Of a DNA stretch of 64,000 nt, positions 26,565-35,677 are shown piece by piece. Location of the stretch: contig JAEUQN010000012.1 in NCBI GenBank assembly GCA_016789725.1, positions 1 through 64,000 of the forward strand, in the 5' to 3' direction. This DNA is from Blastocatellia bacterium (GTDB lineage: Bacteria > Acidobacteriota > Blastocatellia > RBC074). The translations under genes were made by a program, and so were the position numbers. How positions within the stretch are numbered: position 1 is the first letter of the stretch; each line of letters starts with the position of its first letter. The notes beneath the pieces were generated by a model that saw only the letters and a program-made list of their open reading frames with translations, was not told where the DNA came from and ran no database searches.

Positions 26565-29234
26565 ATGAACGTCAATTTGAAATCACTCGTTGCTCGTTTG
26601 AATGAACCCTGTCAAAGCGCATTGCAAGGGGCAGCAGGGCTATGTCTGTCCCGCACCAACTACGACATCGAACTTGAGCATTTGTTCGTGAAGTTGTTGG
26701 AAGCGTCAGACACTGACCTGACGAAAATCCTGCGCCAATACGAATTGAATCCGTCGCGCCTGTCCAAAGACATCACGGTGGCAATGGAAAAGTTAAAGAC
26801 CGGCAACACGCGGACGCCCGGTATTGCGCGCGAAATCAGCGATTTGATTCAGAACGCGTGGTTATTGGCTTCGGTGGAATTTGGTGAAGCAAAAGTTCGC
26901 TCCGGGCATTTGTTGCTGGCGCTGCTGACGAATGAAACGCTGGCGCGGTTGGCGCGCGAAATCTCCAAGGATTTCACGAAGATCAATGTGGATGAGTTGA
27001 AAGAAAACTTTGCCGCCTTGACCAATGGCTCTGGCGAAGCGCGCTCCGCTGAAGGCTTCTCCTCGCAACCGATGGGCGAGGGCGGTGGCGATGCAACTGC
27101 GCCCGGCATCGCTGCGGCAGGCAAAACCAAAGCCCTTGATCAGTTCACCGTTGACCTGACCGCGCGCGCCAAAGCGGGCAAAATTGATCCTGTGCTGGGC
27201 CGTGATTTTGAAGTGCGCCAAGTCGTAGACATCCTGACGCGCCGTCGTCAAAACAATCCGATTCTGACGGGCGAAGCGGGCGTTGGTAAAACGGCTGTCG
27301 TCGAAGGTTTCGCGCTGCGCATCGCACAAGGCGATGTGCCGGAGCCGCTTCGCAATGTGGCGGTGCGAACATTAGATTTGGGCTTGCTGCAAGCGGGCGC
27401 GGGCGTCAAAGGCGAATTTGAAAACCGCTTGAAGACCGTGATTGAAGAGGTCAAATCCTCACCCCAACCCATCATCATTTTCATTGATGAAGCGCACACG
27501 ATGATTGGCGCGGGCGGACAGGCCGGACAAAACGACGCGGCGAACTTGCTCAAGCCTGCACTCGCGCGCGGCGAACTACGCACGATTGCGGCGACGACCT
27601 GGGCGGAGTACAAAAAATACTTTGAAAAAGACCCTGCGCTCGCACGTCGTTTTCAGGTCGTCAAAGTCGAAGAGCCTGACGAAGAAAAAGGCATCATCAT
27701 GATGCGTGGCATTGTTGGCGCGCTCGAAAATCACCATAAAGTACGCATCCTGGACGAAGCGGTCGAAGATTCTGTGCGCTTTTCCAGTCGTTATATTTCC
27801 GGTCGCCAATTGCCCGACAAATCCGTCAGCGTTCTTGACACCGCTTGCGCGAAAGTAGCGATTGGGCAAGGCGCAACGCCCGCCGCGATTGAAGACGCAA
27901 CGCGGCACATTACAAACCTGACGACCGAAATCAACGTCCTCGAACGCGAGACGATTACCGGTGCGAAACACGAGGAACGCATCGCCGAACTGAAAGCCGA
28001 ACGCGCTACGACCGAAGAAACGCTCGCCAAGCTGACGTCGCAATGGGACAAGGAAAAAGAATTGATCGGAAAGATTCGGGAATTGCGCGAAAAGCTCGAG
28101 GCTATGGCAAAAGAGGGGGCGAAAGAGGGCGCGACCGACGGCGCGGCAGAATTGCGCACAGAGCTGGCGAATCTCAATGGCGAACTCTCCAGCGTGCAGG
28201 GCGAGACACCGTTGATGCAACCTGTCGTCACTTCTCAAACCATCGCCGAAGTCATCTCCGGTTGGACGGGCATTCCGGTTGGCAAAATGGTGTCCGACGA
28301 AATCCAGGCGATTCTGCATTTGTCGGATACGCTGAAGCAACGGGTCATCGGGCAGGATCACGCACTGGCGACGATTGCCGAACGCATCAAGACTTCGCGC
28401 GCCGGTTTGACCGATCCGAAGCGTCCGATTGGCGTGTTCATTTTGGTTGGCACCAGCGGTGTCGGTAAAACGGAAACCGCGCTGGCTTTGGCCGAAACGC
28501 TATACGGAGGTGAACGCAATCTCGTCTCAATTAACATGAGCGAGTATCAGGAAGCGCATACGGTTTCGTCGCTGAAAGGCTCGCCGCCCGGTTACGTTGG
28601 TTACGGCGAAGGCGGCGTGTTGACTGAAGCAGTGCGGCGCAAACCGTATTCAGTCGTGCTCCTGGATGAAGTCGAAAAGGCGCATCCCGATGTGATGGAA
28701 TTGTTCTATCAGGTCTTTGACAAAGGCACGCTCGAAGACGGCGAAGGCCGCGACATTGATTTCAAGAACACGGTGATTTTGCTGACATCAAACATCGCAA
28801 CCGACACGATTATGAAGCTCTGCGCCGATCCCGATACGAAGCCGGAGCCGGAAGGTTTGATCGAAGCGATTCGGCCCGAACTCGTCAAAGCCTTCAAACC
28901 TGCGTTGCTCGGTCGTATGACGGTCGTGCCGTACTATCCCATTTCGGACGACATCCTGCGCCTCATCATCAGGCTTCAACTCAAGAAGATCGGTCAGCGC
29001 ATTGCGGAAAATCATGGCGCTTCGTTCACCTATGACGATGCGGTGATTGACGCTGTTGCCAAGCGTTGTACGGATGTGGACAGCGGCGCGCGCAATGTTC
29101 ACAACATTCTGAACGGCACGTTGTTGCCTGCGATGTCCGGCGAATTCCTGTCGAAGATGGCGGCGGGCGAACCGGTCAGCAAGGTTCACATCAGCTTGAG
29201 TGATGATGGGCAATTCCAGTATGCGATCAGTTAA
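26565..29234 (+). CDS. tssH: T6SS sheath-recycling ATPase TssH (ClpV)
   Basis: An 889-residue Clp/Hsp100 protein. The N domain (about 1-150) begins NLKSLVARLNEPCQSALQGAAGLCLSR, characteristic of ClpV rather than ClpB. The first AAA domain has Walker A GEAGVGKTAV near residue 235 and Walker B IIIFIDEAHT. A shortened coiled-coil middle region (about 455-550) follows. The second AAA domain has GTSGVGKTET near 629 and SVVLLDEVEKAHPDV. ClpV disassembles the contracted TssBC sheath. CGGAGAGAATCTG before 26565 provides the ribosome-binding site. Confidence 0.96.
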   Translation: MNVNLKSLVARLNEPCQSALQGAAGLCLSRTNYDIELEHLFVKLLEASDTDLTKILRQYELNPSRLSKDITVAMEKLKTGNTRTPGIAREISDLIQNAWLLASVEFGEAKVRSGHLLLALLTNETLARLAREISKDFTKINVDELKENFAALTNGSGEARSAEGFSSQPMGEGGGDATAPGIAAAGKTKALDQFTVDLTARAKAGKIDPVLGRDFEVRQVVDILTRRRQNNPILTGEAGVGKTAVVEGFALRIAQGDVPEPLRNVAVRTLDLGLLQAGAGVKGEFENRLKTVIEEVKSSPQPIIIFIDEAHTMIGAGGQAGQNDAANLLKPALARGELRTIAATTWAEYKKYFEKDPALARRFQVVKVEEPDEEKGIIMMRGIVGALENHHKVRILDEAVEDSVRFSSRYISGRQLPDKSVSVLDTACAKVAIGQGATPAAIEDATRHITNLTTEINVLERETITGAKHEERIAELKAERATTEETLAKLTSQWDKEKELIGKIRELREKLEAMAKEGAKEGATDGAAELRTELANLNGELSSVQGETPLMQPVVTSQTIAEVISGWTGIPVGKMVSDEIQAILHLSDTLKQRVIGQDHALATIAERIKTSRAGLTDPKRPIGVFILVGTSGVGKTETALALAETLYGGERNLVSINMSEYQEAHTVSSLKGSPPGYVGYGEGGVLTEAVRRKPYSVVLLDEVEKAHPDVMELFYQVFDKGTLEDGEGRDIDFKNTVILLTSNIATDTIMKLCADPDTKPEPEGLIEAIRPELVKAFKPALLGRMTVVPYYPISDDILRLIIRLQLKKIGQRIAENHGASFTYDDAVIDAVAKRCTDVDSGARNVHNILNGTLLPAMSGEFLSKMAAGEPVSKVHISLSDDGQFQYAIS

Positions 29235-29263
29235 GGCTATCGCGCTAAGTCGTTGGCAACGGG

Positions 29264-29314
29264 CAGTGCATCGCGGGAAAGATGCACTGCTCAATGTCAC
29301 TGCTCAATGTCACT
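29264..29314. repeat. Hairpin and 13-bp tandem repeat after tssH
   Basis: GCAGTGCATC (29264-29273) pairs perfectly with GATGCACTGC (29282-29291) around an 8-nt loop. Two copies of CTGCTCAATGTCA (29289-29301 and 29302-29314) follow directly. There is no T tract, so termination is uncertain. Confidence 0.7.
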
Positions 29315-29364
29315 GATTGACGCATTACTTTCGCTTATTTAGCAGGAGAGCAGGGAGGAAACAT

Positions 29365-29742
29365 ATGAGTGAAATTCGGTGCGGTATCATTCACAACGAC
29401 ATTGAAGAAGCGATTCGTCACGCGCGGCAAAGTTTAGCCTGCGTAGATTCGGAACCGTATTGGGCGATGCGTGCCAATCGCAATGCGAATTTCGGCAATG
29501 TAATTGGCTATCAAACGGTGGACAAGTTGAAACGATGGCGGCTGGATTACGACGAAAAAGGGGCGCACGTGAATGAAGAGGATTTTACGTGTGCGCCAGC
29601 GCGAAAAGTCCGACACGAGGTTCATCCGTTCATTTCCAAAGACCTGATGGTCACGCTCTTTTGGCAAAAGTGGACGCGCCGCTACGATAAGCCCGCTGAG
29701 TTGTTGGAGCGCGAAGAAATACTGCGCAAGCAACGGCAATAA
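29365..29742 (+). CDS. Small protein resembling a polymorphic-toxin tail domain
   Basis: A 125-residue soluble protein without signal peptide. The segment NVIGYQTVDKLKRWRLDYDEKGAHVN (quoted in parts: GYQTVD, WRLDYD, KGAHVNEEDF) resembles the 'WRxDYDP-KGxHINxxD' pattern common at the ends of Rhs and other polymorphic toxins, followed by basic and aromatic residues (HEVHPF, LFWQKWTRRY). I do not know the family and the toxin reading is tentative; an effector chaperone or immunity role for the next gene is equally possible. GGGAGGAAACAT gives a clear ribosome-binding site for the ATG at 29365. The GH19 gene follows after 22 bp, so the two are probably paired. Confidence 0.55.
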   Translation: MSEIRCGIIHNDIEEAIRHARQSLACVDSEPYWAMRANRNANFGNVIGYQTVDKLKRWRLDYDEKGAHVNEEDFTCAPARKVRHEVHPFISKDLMVTLFWQKWTRRYDKPAELLEREEILRKQRQ

Positions 29743-29764
29743 GCAAAGGAAAAGGAGTCTTCCA

Positions 29765-30556
29765 ATGGGCGGACGAATTCCTGGCCCGCTGTGTCAGGTG
29801 CGAAATTGGTATGACATTGATGACGGCACGATGGTGCGGCAGATGTCGCCTTTGCCTGGCTCGCTGGACTTCATTGGCAAACAACCAAATGCGCAGAATA
29901 ACGACGAGCCACTGGTGCTGACGGGCGAAATCCTTTTGAAAATTGTCCCCAAAGTTGGCGTGCAGGCAGATGTGGTTGCCAGTAGCTTAAATCAAGCGAT
30001 CAAGGAAGCGAACGTTACGACGCGCACGGGACAGGCGATGTTTATTGCGCAACTCGCACACGAAAGCGCTGGTTTTACACGGCTCGAAGAAATGGGTGGC
30101 AAGGTTAAATACACCTTTACGAAATATCAGGAGAAAGAGGCGGACGACAAGGAGTACGACTATTTCTTTTTTATGTACGATAAAGACAGCCCCAGTCCCC
30201 GCCGCCAAAAAGTCGCGCTGCGTTTGGGCAACGACAAAGCGGGCGACGGCGCGTTGTACAAAGGACGCGGCTACATTCAGCTAACCGGGCGCAGCAATTA
30301 TCGGCAGGCGGGCGCGGCCTTGGGATTGGAGTTGGAGCGAAATCCGGGAGAAGCGGCGACGCCGTCCGTCGCCGCGCGCATTGCCGGATGGTTTTGGCGG
30401 ACCCGCAAGCTGAATACGTACGCCAACGTGGATAATGCCGAGAACTTCAAGCAAGTCACACTGCGCATTAACGGCGGTTATCGCGGCTTGGAAGATCGGC
30501 AGAAATATTATCAGCAGGCAAAGTTCGTGTTGATGGTGGGGGCAACGAATGAGTGA
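29765..30556 (+). CDS. GH19 chitinase-like lysozyme; probable T6SS effector
   Basis: A 263-residue protein. After a unique N-terminal stretch of about 40 residues (MGGRIPGPLCQVRNWYD) the glycoside hydrolase family 19 fold begins. It has AMFIAQLAHESAGF with the predicted general-acid Glu at about 100, KYTFTKYQ, and the signature GRGYIQLTGRSNY at about 167-179, followed by RINGGYRGL. Bacterial GH19 enzymes cut peptidoglycan or chitin glycan chains. It has no signal peptide and lies between tssH and vgrG, so delivery by T6SS is a reasonable inference. AAGGAAAAGGAGT precedes the start. Confidence 0.88.
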   Translation: MGGRIPGPLCQVRNWYDIDDGTMVRQMSPLPGSLDFIGKQPNAQNNDEPLVLTGEILLKIVPKVGVQADVVASSLNQAIKEANVTTRTGQAMFIAQLAHESAGFTRLEEMGGKVKYTFTKYQEKEADDKEYDYFFFMYDKDSPSPRRQKVALRLGNDKAGDGALYKGRGYIQLTGRSNYRQAGAALGLELERNPGEAATPSVAARIAGWFWRTRKLNTYANVDNAENFKQVTLRINGGYRGLEDRQKYYQQAKFVLMVGATNE

Positions 30557-30561
30557 TCGAA

Positions 30562-30679
30562 TGAACCACGAAGTACACAAAGACCACGGAGAGAAAAGGC
30601 AAAAATTGGGCAATATGGATTATGCGGTTCTTTCTACCAATAAGCCTTCGTGAACTTGGTGTTCTTCGTGGCTCAATCA
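30562..30679. repeat. CCACGAAG-type inverted repeat between the GH19 gene and vgrG
   Basis: The left arm (about 30562-30598) reads GAACCACGAAGTACACAAAG and so on. The right arm (about 30644-30674) is an imperfect reverse complement ending TTCTTCGTGGCTC. The same word family recurs at 44472-44546. The intervening 45 bp show no gene. Confidence 0.85.
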
Positions 30680-30718
30680 TAAACGACTCCTAAATGGACG
30701 AGTTGAAAGAGGACGACC

Positions 30719-33049
30719 TTGGCAACATATACGCAAGACAATCGGCAAATCCAAATCACGACGCCGCTCGGCAAAGACGAATTGCTGTTGACGGGACTCA
30801 CCGGACAGGAAGGCGTGTCGCGGCTGTTTTCGTTTGACCTGCGGATGCTGTCGGAAAATCGCAGCGTCAAATTGGAAGACCTCGTCGGTAAAAAAGCCAC
30901 GATCAAAATGACATTGCCCGATGGCACGGAACGGTTGATAAACGGCATCGTCAGCACTTTTTCGCAAGGCGGCTCGACGATGATGGAAGACGGCACGACA
31001 CCGAAAATCTTTGCGCAATATTCGGCGACGCTCGTCCCCTGGTTGTGGATGCTGACGCGCACCAGTGATTGTCGCATCTTTCAGGAAATGTCAGTGCCGG
31101 ACATCCTCGAAAAGGTTTTCAAGGATAACGGATTCACAGATTTCAAAAATCGGTTGCAGGGCAGTTTCCAACCGCGTGAATACTGCGTGCAATACCGCGA
31201 AACGGCTTTCAATTTCGTGTCGCGGTTGATGGAAGAAGAAGGCATCTTTTATTTCTTTGAGCACGAGCAGGACAAGCACACCTTGATCCTGGCTAACAGT
31301 CCGAACGAGTTCAAGCCGTGTCCGCTGCAGGCGAAGGTGAGTTATAAAACGATTGCCGGGCAGGAACGCGATGAAGATGTCATCACAGATTTTGTGATGA
31401 GCCGCGAAGTGCGTCCGGGAGCATATACGATCCGCGACTTCAACTTTGAAAAGCCGACGATGGATTTGACTGCGAACTTGTCGGGCAAAGGCGAAAAGCA
31501 ATTTGAAATTTACGACTATCCCGGCGAATACAAAACCAAGGACGAAGGGGAACGTCTGGTCGGCATTCGCGTGCAGGAAGAAGATTCACCGCAAATCGTC
31601 ATCAACGGGGCCAGCACTTGTCGTAGTTTAGTCCCCGGCTTTCGCTTTGAGTTGCAGGATCATTATCGGCGCGACTTTAATAAATCGTATGTGCTGACGG
31701 CGATCTATCATTCGGCAGATGTCAGCGAGGCGTATCGCTCCAGCGATGGGAACGAGACCGCGATGGAATACTACAATACGTTGCAGTGTGTCGTGCATCC
31801 ATCCCCCTTCCGCCCATCACGCCTCACGCCTGTTCCGGTGGTTCACGGGACGCAAACCGCCATCGTCGTTGGTCCTTCTGGCGAGGAAATATTTTCTGAC
31901 AAATACGGGCGCGTGAAAGTGCAATTCCATTGGGACCGCGATGGAAAGTACGATGACAAAAGCTCGTGTTGGATTCGCGTGTCCAGCACCTGGGCCGGCA
32001 AAGGCTGGGGGCAGATTTCAATCCCGCGCATTGGGCAGGAAGTCATTGTAGATTTTCTGGAAGGCGACCCTGACCGTCCGATCATCGTGGGGCGTGTCTA
32101 CAACGCCGAATCCATGCCGCCCTATGCTTTGCCCGATGAGCAAACGAAAAGCACGATCAAAACCTATTCGTCCAAAGGCGGCGGCGGTTTCAACGAACTG
32201 CGGTTTGAAGATAAAAAGGGCAGTGAACAAATTTTCATTCACGCCGAAAAAGATACAGACTTTCGCGTCAAAAATGACCAGCGCGAATGGATTGGGCGCG
32301 ACTCGCACGAAGTCATCAAACGTGACAAACGTAAGCTCGTCGAACGTGATGAACAGGTCGTCATCAAACGCGATGAAGTCGAAGAAATCGGACGCGATCA
32401 CCATCTGAAAATCAAAGGCAAAGAAGCCATCGAAATTGCCCAAACGCAATCCATCAAGGTTAAAGGCAACAAGGCTGAAGAAGTCGGCGGCAATTATGGG
32501 CAAGCCGTGACGGGTAACATTTACCTGAAGGGGAACATGGTCGTGATTGAGTCCAGCTCCGGCTTGACCCTGAAATGCGGCGGCAATTTCATCACGCTCT
32601 TGCCCGCTGGCGTCTTTATTCAAGGCACGATGGTGATGATTAATAGCGGGGGCGCGGCCTTGCCCGGAGTCCCTGGAATGCTCGTCCCGCCGACGGCCCC
32701 AGCGGAAGCAGAAGTGGCCGATAACGCTGATCCCGGCAGCAAAGAGCCGACCTATAAACAGCAGCGCGAACGGAAATCGGCGGCAGAGCAGGCTGCTGCA
32801 AATGCCGCTTCACATAATCCAAATTCTGAAGAAAACAAAGAGAAGAAAAACTGGGTCGAAATTCAAATGGTAAATGAAGATGACAAGCCTGTGCCGGGCG
32901 TGCGCTATCGCGTGACGTTGCCCGATGGCGAAACGTTGGCCGAAGGCACGACCGATGAAAAAGGCTCGGCGCGCGTGGATGGCATTGATCCGGGGAGTTG
33001 CAAAGTCACCTTCCCCGATTTAGACAAAGAGGCCTGGTCGAAGAGTTAA
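30719..33049 (+). CDS. vgrG: VgrG spike protein (TssI) with C-terminal extension
   Basis: A 776-residue VgrG. The gp27-like part opens with QIQITTPLGKDELLLTGLTGQEGVSRLFSF (split: PLGKDELLL, EGVSRLFSFDL). Other family blocks are RDCIQYRETDFNF-like QYRETAFNFVSRLMEEEGIFYFFEH, the gp5-like OB fold with VKVQFHWDRDGKYDDKSSCWIRVS, and the spike helix rich in DxH/KxRD repeats (DSHEVIKRDKRKLVERDE). After the spike, an Ala/Pro linker leads to a small Ig-like domain (about 715-776, EIQMVNEDDKPVPGVRYRVTLPDGE). The start is a TTG at 30719, since no in-frame ATG lies near and AAAGAGGA precedes it. It heads a tight gene row with the LysM protein, protease and PAAR. Confidence 0.95.
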   Translation: MATYTQDNRQIQITTPLGKDELLLTGLTGQEGVSRLFSFDLRMLSENRSVKLEDLVGKKATIKMTLPDGTERLINGIVSTFSQGGSTMMEDGTTPKIFAQYSATLVPWLWMLTRTSDCRIFQEMSVPDILEKVFKDNGFTDFKNRLQGSFQPREYCVQYRETAFNFVSRLMEEEGIFYFFEHEQDKHTLILANSPNEFKPCPLQAKVSYKTIAGQERDEDVITDFVMSREVRPGAYTIRDFNFEKPTMDLTANLSGKGEKQFEIYDYPGEYKTKDEGERLVGIRVQEEDSPQIVINGASTCRSLVPGFRFELQDHYRRDFNKSYVLTAIYHSADVSEAYRSSDGNETAMEYYNTLQCVVHPSPFRPSRLTPVPVVHGTQTAIVVGPSGEEIFSDKYGRVKVQFHWDRDGKYDDKSSCWIRVSSTWAGKGWGQISIPRIGQEVIVDFLEGDPDRPIIVGRVYNAESMPPYALPDEQTKSTIKTYSSKGGGGFNELRFEDKKGSEQIFIHAEKDTDFRVKNDQREWIGRDSHEVIKRDKRKLVERDEQVVIKRDEVEEIGRDHHLKIKGKEAIEIAQTQSIKVKGNKAEEVGGNYGQAVTGNIYLKGNMVVIESSSGLTLKCGGNFITLLPAGVFIQGTMVMINSGGAALPGVPGMLVPPTAPAEAEVADNADPGSKEPTYKQQRERKSAAEQAAANAASHNPNSEENKEKKNWVEIQMVNEDDKPVPGVRYRVTLPDGETLAEGTTDEKGSARVDGIDPGSCKVTFPDLDKEAWSKS

Positions 33050-33054
33050 GCACT

Positions 33055-33792
33055 ATGCCCGAAGATTACACTGTACAAACTGGAGATTGCATCAGCAGCA
33101 TCGCCTTTGAGCGCGGCTTTTTCTGGGAGACAATTTGGAATCATCCCAAGAATGCTGAACTCAAACAAAAGCGCCAAGACCCGAACATCCTCAAGGAAGG
33201 TGACCTCGTTCACATTCCTGACAAGGAACTGAAAGAAGAATCGTGCGCGACCGATCAGAAGCATAAATTCAAAATGAAAGGCGTGCCGGCCAAGTTGAAA
33301 TTGAAAGTGATGGAGCCGCCGAAAGCCGACGACGAACCGGCAGATGATCCGGCAGGCGGTGCTGAAGATGGCTCGCACGTCGAAGACCCGGATTACAACC
33401 CCGAACCCGTTGAAGACGTGCCGGTGAAAAATGCGCCGTATCGGTTGGAGGTTGATGGCCAAGTGGTCAGTGAAGGCTCCACCGACGGCGAAGGCCAGGT
33501 CGAAATCGAATTGCCTCCCAACGCGCGCGAAGGCCGACTGGTCATTCGTCCAGGCACACCCGAAGAGCGCGTGTTGCCCTTGAATCTGGGCGGCATGGAC
33601 CCGATTTCGGAAGTCTCCGGGGTGCGCAAGCGCCTTTCCAATTTGGGCTTTCCCTGCAACGCGACCGGCGATGAACTGACCGATGATTTGGCGTCTGCCC
33701 TACGGATGTTTCAGCAAAACAACAAGCTGGATGTGACCGGCAAAATTGATAGCGCAACCAAAGACAAGTTGAAGCAAATGCACGGCAGCTAA
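33055..33792 (+). CDS. LysM and peptidoglycan-binding-domain protein; probable VgrG cargo adaptor
   Basis: A 245-residue protein without signal peptide. It has an N-terminal LysM-like domain (about 1-60, YTVQTGDCISSIAFERGF...LKEGDLVHIPD), an acidic Pro-rich linker (about 85-120), a beta domain (about 125-170) with APYRLEVDGQVVSEGSTDGEGQVEIELP, and a C-terminal PG_binding_1 helix bundle (about 185-245, VRKRLSNLGF...ALRMFQQNNKLDVTG). This arrangement is common next to vgrG and cargo effectors in T6SS loci. It starts 5 bp after the vgrG stop, so it is translationally coupled. It probably adapts the following metalloprotease to VgrG. Confidence 0.85.
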   Translation: MPEDYTVQTGDCISSIAFERGFFWETIWNHPKNAELKQKRQDPNILKEGDLVHIPDKELKEESCATDQKHKFKMKGVPAKLKLKVMEPPKADDEPADDPAGGAEDGSHVEDPDYNPEPVEDVPVKNAPYRLEVDGQVVSEGSTDGEGQVEIELPPNAREGRLVIRPGTPEERVLPLNLGGMDPISEVSGVRKRLSNLGFPCNATGDELTDDLASALRMFQQNNKLDVTGKIDSATKDKLKQMHGS

Positions 33793-33829
33793 AATGACCT
33801 GTTAACCTTGAAGGAGTAACCAAGACTCG

Positions 33830-35662
33830 ATGCCAGTAACGAAGATAAAAGTGACCTTCAATAAAGTCTACGCCAACGACTGTGGCGACATCGTTGGTGC
33901 AGGCGAATGGAAGCTGACCGCCAAGATTGACGGCAAAACGGTCGGCGATCCGAACCATGAATTCGAGGTGCGGGACAAGGAAATGATCACCCTGTCCGAC
34001 AAATGGTCGCGGGAGCTTGACCTGACGGACAAACTGCCGGGCGATAAAATCGAACTCTCGATGAAAGGGGTGGACGTGGATGTGATCAGCGATGACGAGT
34101 TGGGCGAAGCCAAGCTGACGCTGAAGTATCCGTTTGCGACCAAATACGATAATGTCCCGATAGCTTCTTCCGTGGTCAAAGGGTTCTTCAAAGACAAACA
34201 ATATTTTCAGGTGTACGTCTCGGTCCAGCAACTGGAAGTTAAAGCCACCATCACCCCGGACAAGACCAAGGGCATTTTGGTCAGTCGCCAGAACGACGGC
34301 AGCAGCACGTTCACGACGATTTCGGGCAAGGCGGTGACGCCCCGGATCGAAGTTTGTCCGGTCGTTCCGGTGCCGGTTTCTCCGACCAAGTTGCCACCGC
34401 GCCCGAAGGCGATGGAGGCGCTCAAAGCCGAATTAGCGCCAGGCGCTGACACCGAACATGCGGTGGCCATTGAATTGGATCCCGCCATGGAATGGAATTG
34501 TTTGGCCAATCCATCCTTTATCCCGTTCCTGAAAAAAAGCGATCCTGATTTGACGAAAAAAGCGGCCCTGATCGGGGTGACCTGGGCGTGGCCGGGTGAT
34601 TTGGAACTCAGCAAATTAACCTGGCACGTCAAAGAAGGGCCGATTGAGTTTGTCGGGGAAGCGACAGGTAGTTGGGTCAAAGTGCGTGGCACCGATTCGT
34701 CCGCCGATAAGATGGCGGTTATCGAAGTGCGTTGGGATGGCGAGAAAGGGCCGTTGATGGCGACCTTTCGCGCCTGGACAGGGCCGGTGAAAGAAATACG
34801 CTATCGGGTCAATGTCATCAATTGTGTGGACCCGATCAAGCACCCTGAACGCAACCCTACGGTGACCGCTGACGATTGTCTGAACTACATGAAAATCTCC
34901 CAGCTTATTTGGTGGCAATGCGGCATTGAATTTGTACCCGACCCTGACACCACCGCCTGGGATAAAGCCGTGGCTTCCACGCACACGGGGATTTTTACCG
35001 TGCCTGCTGAAAAGGATAATTGGACGGTCAACGTCAATAACAACGTCTCGCCCATTGCGACGCGCTTGAATTTCAATCCAGGCGTCATCAACGTCGCGTT
35101 TGTTCGTTCGACGACCGGGACGAATGCCGCAGCGGTAGACCTGCAAGGTGTCTCAGGCAAAAAGGAAGAGCTGGATGGTTTCCCCAGCACGTCCTGGGTT
35201 TTGCCGAGCGGCGTGCCTCCCGATGGGGCCGCCAAAAAAATCAAGATGGATACCTTCCCGCATCAGAACCGTTCCAATGCGTCTGACGCGGCGTATGTCA
35301 AAGCGCGCAAGAAGGTGCAGGCCAGCTTTTCCACGGACGACATAAAGAAGCGTTTGTACGGCGTTATCTATCCGTCAGACTGGACGGCGAGTTCCTCGGT
35401 GCACGCCTCCGGGCAAAATATGGCGCACGAGTTGGGGCATATTTTGTGTCTGTTTCATCGCGGCAGCGGTGGCGAAAACAATTGGAGTACGAAGACGAAG
35501 CTTTCGGATGATGGCGTGAACTCGGAAGACGACAAGGGCAAAAAGCGCGGGCATCCGTGGCGCGAAAATGTGATGGGCTATGATGTCCAGCGCGGGCTGG
35601 ATGTGGACTTGATTCAAACCGCCGCCGTGCGCAAGCATCCGGGGCTGAAAAACAAAGCGTAG
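33830..35662 (+). CDS. Putative zinc metalloprotease T6SS effector
   Basis: A 610-residue soluble protein with no signal peptide. The first 400 residues are beta-rich and not recognised (KIKVTFNKVYANDCGDIVGAGEWKL at the start looks like a small beta-sandwich). The C-terminal part carries a metzincin-like zinc site HELGHILCLFH (H533, E534, H537, H543), with Cys in place of the usual Gly of HExxHxxGxxH, and a downstream ENVMGYD that could be the Met-turn (M582). AAGGAGTAACC precedes the ATG. Its position between the LysM adaptor and two probable immunity or accessory genes supports an effector role; the target is unknown. Confidence 0.75.
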   Translation: MPVTKIKVTFNKVYANDCGDIVGAGEWKLTAKIDGKTVGDPNHEFEVRDKEMITLSDKWSRELDLTDKLPGDKIELSMKGVDVDVISDDELGEAKLTLKYPFATKYDNVPIASSVVKGFFKDKQYFQVYVSVQQLEVKATITPDKTKGILVSRQNDGSSTFTTISGKAVTPRIEVCPVVPVPVSPTKLPPRPKAMEALKAELAPGADTEHAVAIELDPAMEWNCLANPSFIPFLKKSDPDLTKKAALIGVTWAWPGDLELSKLTWHVKEGPIEFVGEATGSWVKVRGTDSSADKMAVIEVRWDGEKGPLMATFRAWTGPVKEIRYRVNVINCVDPIKHPERNPTVTADDCLNYMKISQLIWWQCGIEFVPDPDTTAWDKAVASTHTGIFTVPAEKDNWTVNVNNNVSPIATRLNFNPGVINVAFVRSTTGTNAAAVDLQGVSGKKEELDGFPSTSWVLPSGVPPDGAAKKIKMDTFPHQNRSNASDAAYVKARKKVQASFSTDDIKKRLYGVIYPSDWTASSSVHASGQNMAHELGHILCLFHRGSGGENNWSTKTKLSDDGVNSEDDKGKKRGHPWRENVMGYDVQRGLDVDLIQTAAVRKHPGLKNKA

Positions 35663-35677
35663 CTTGAGGACAACACG

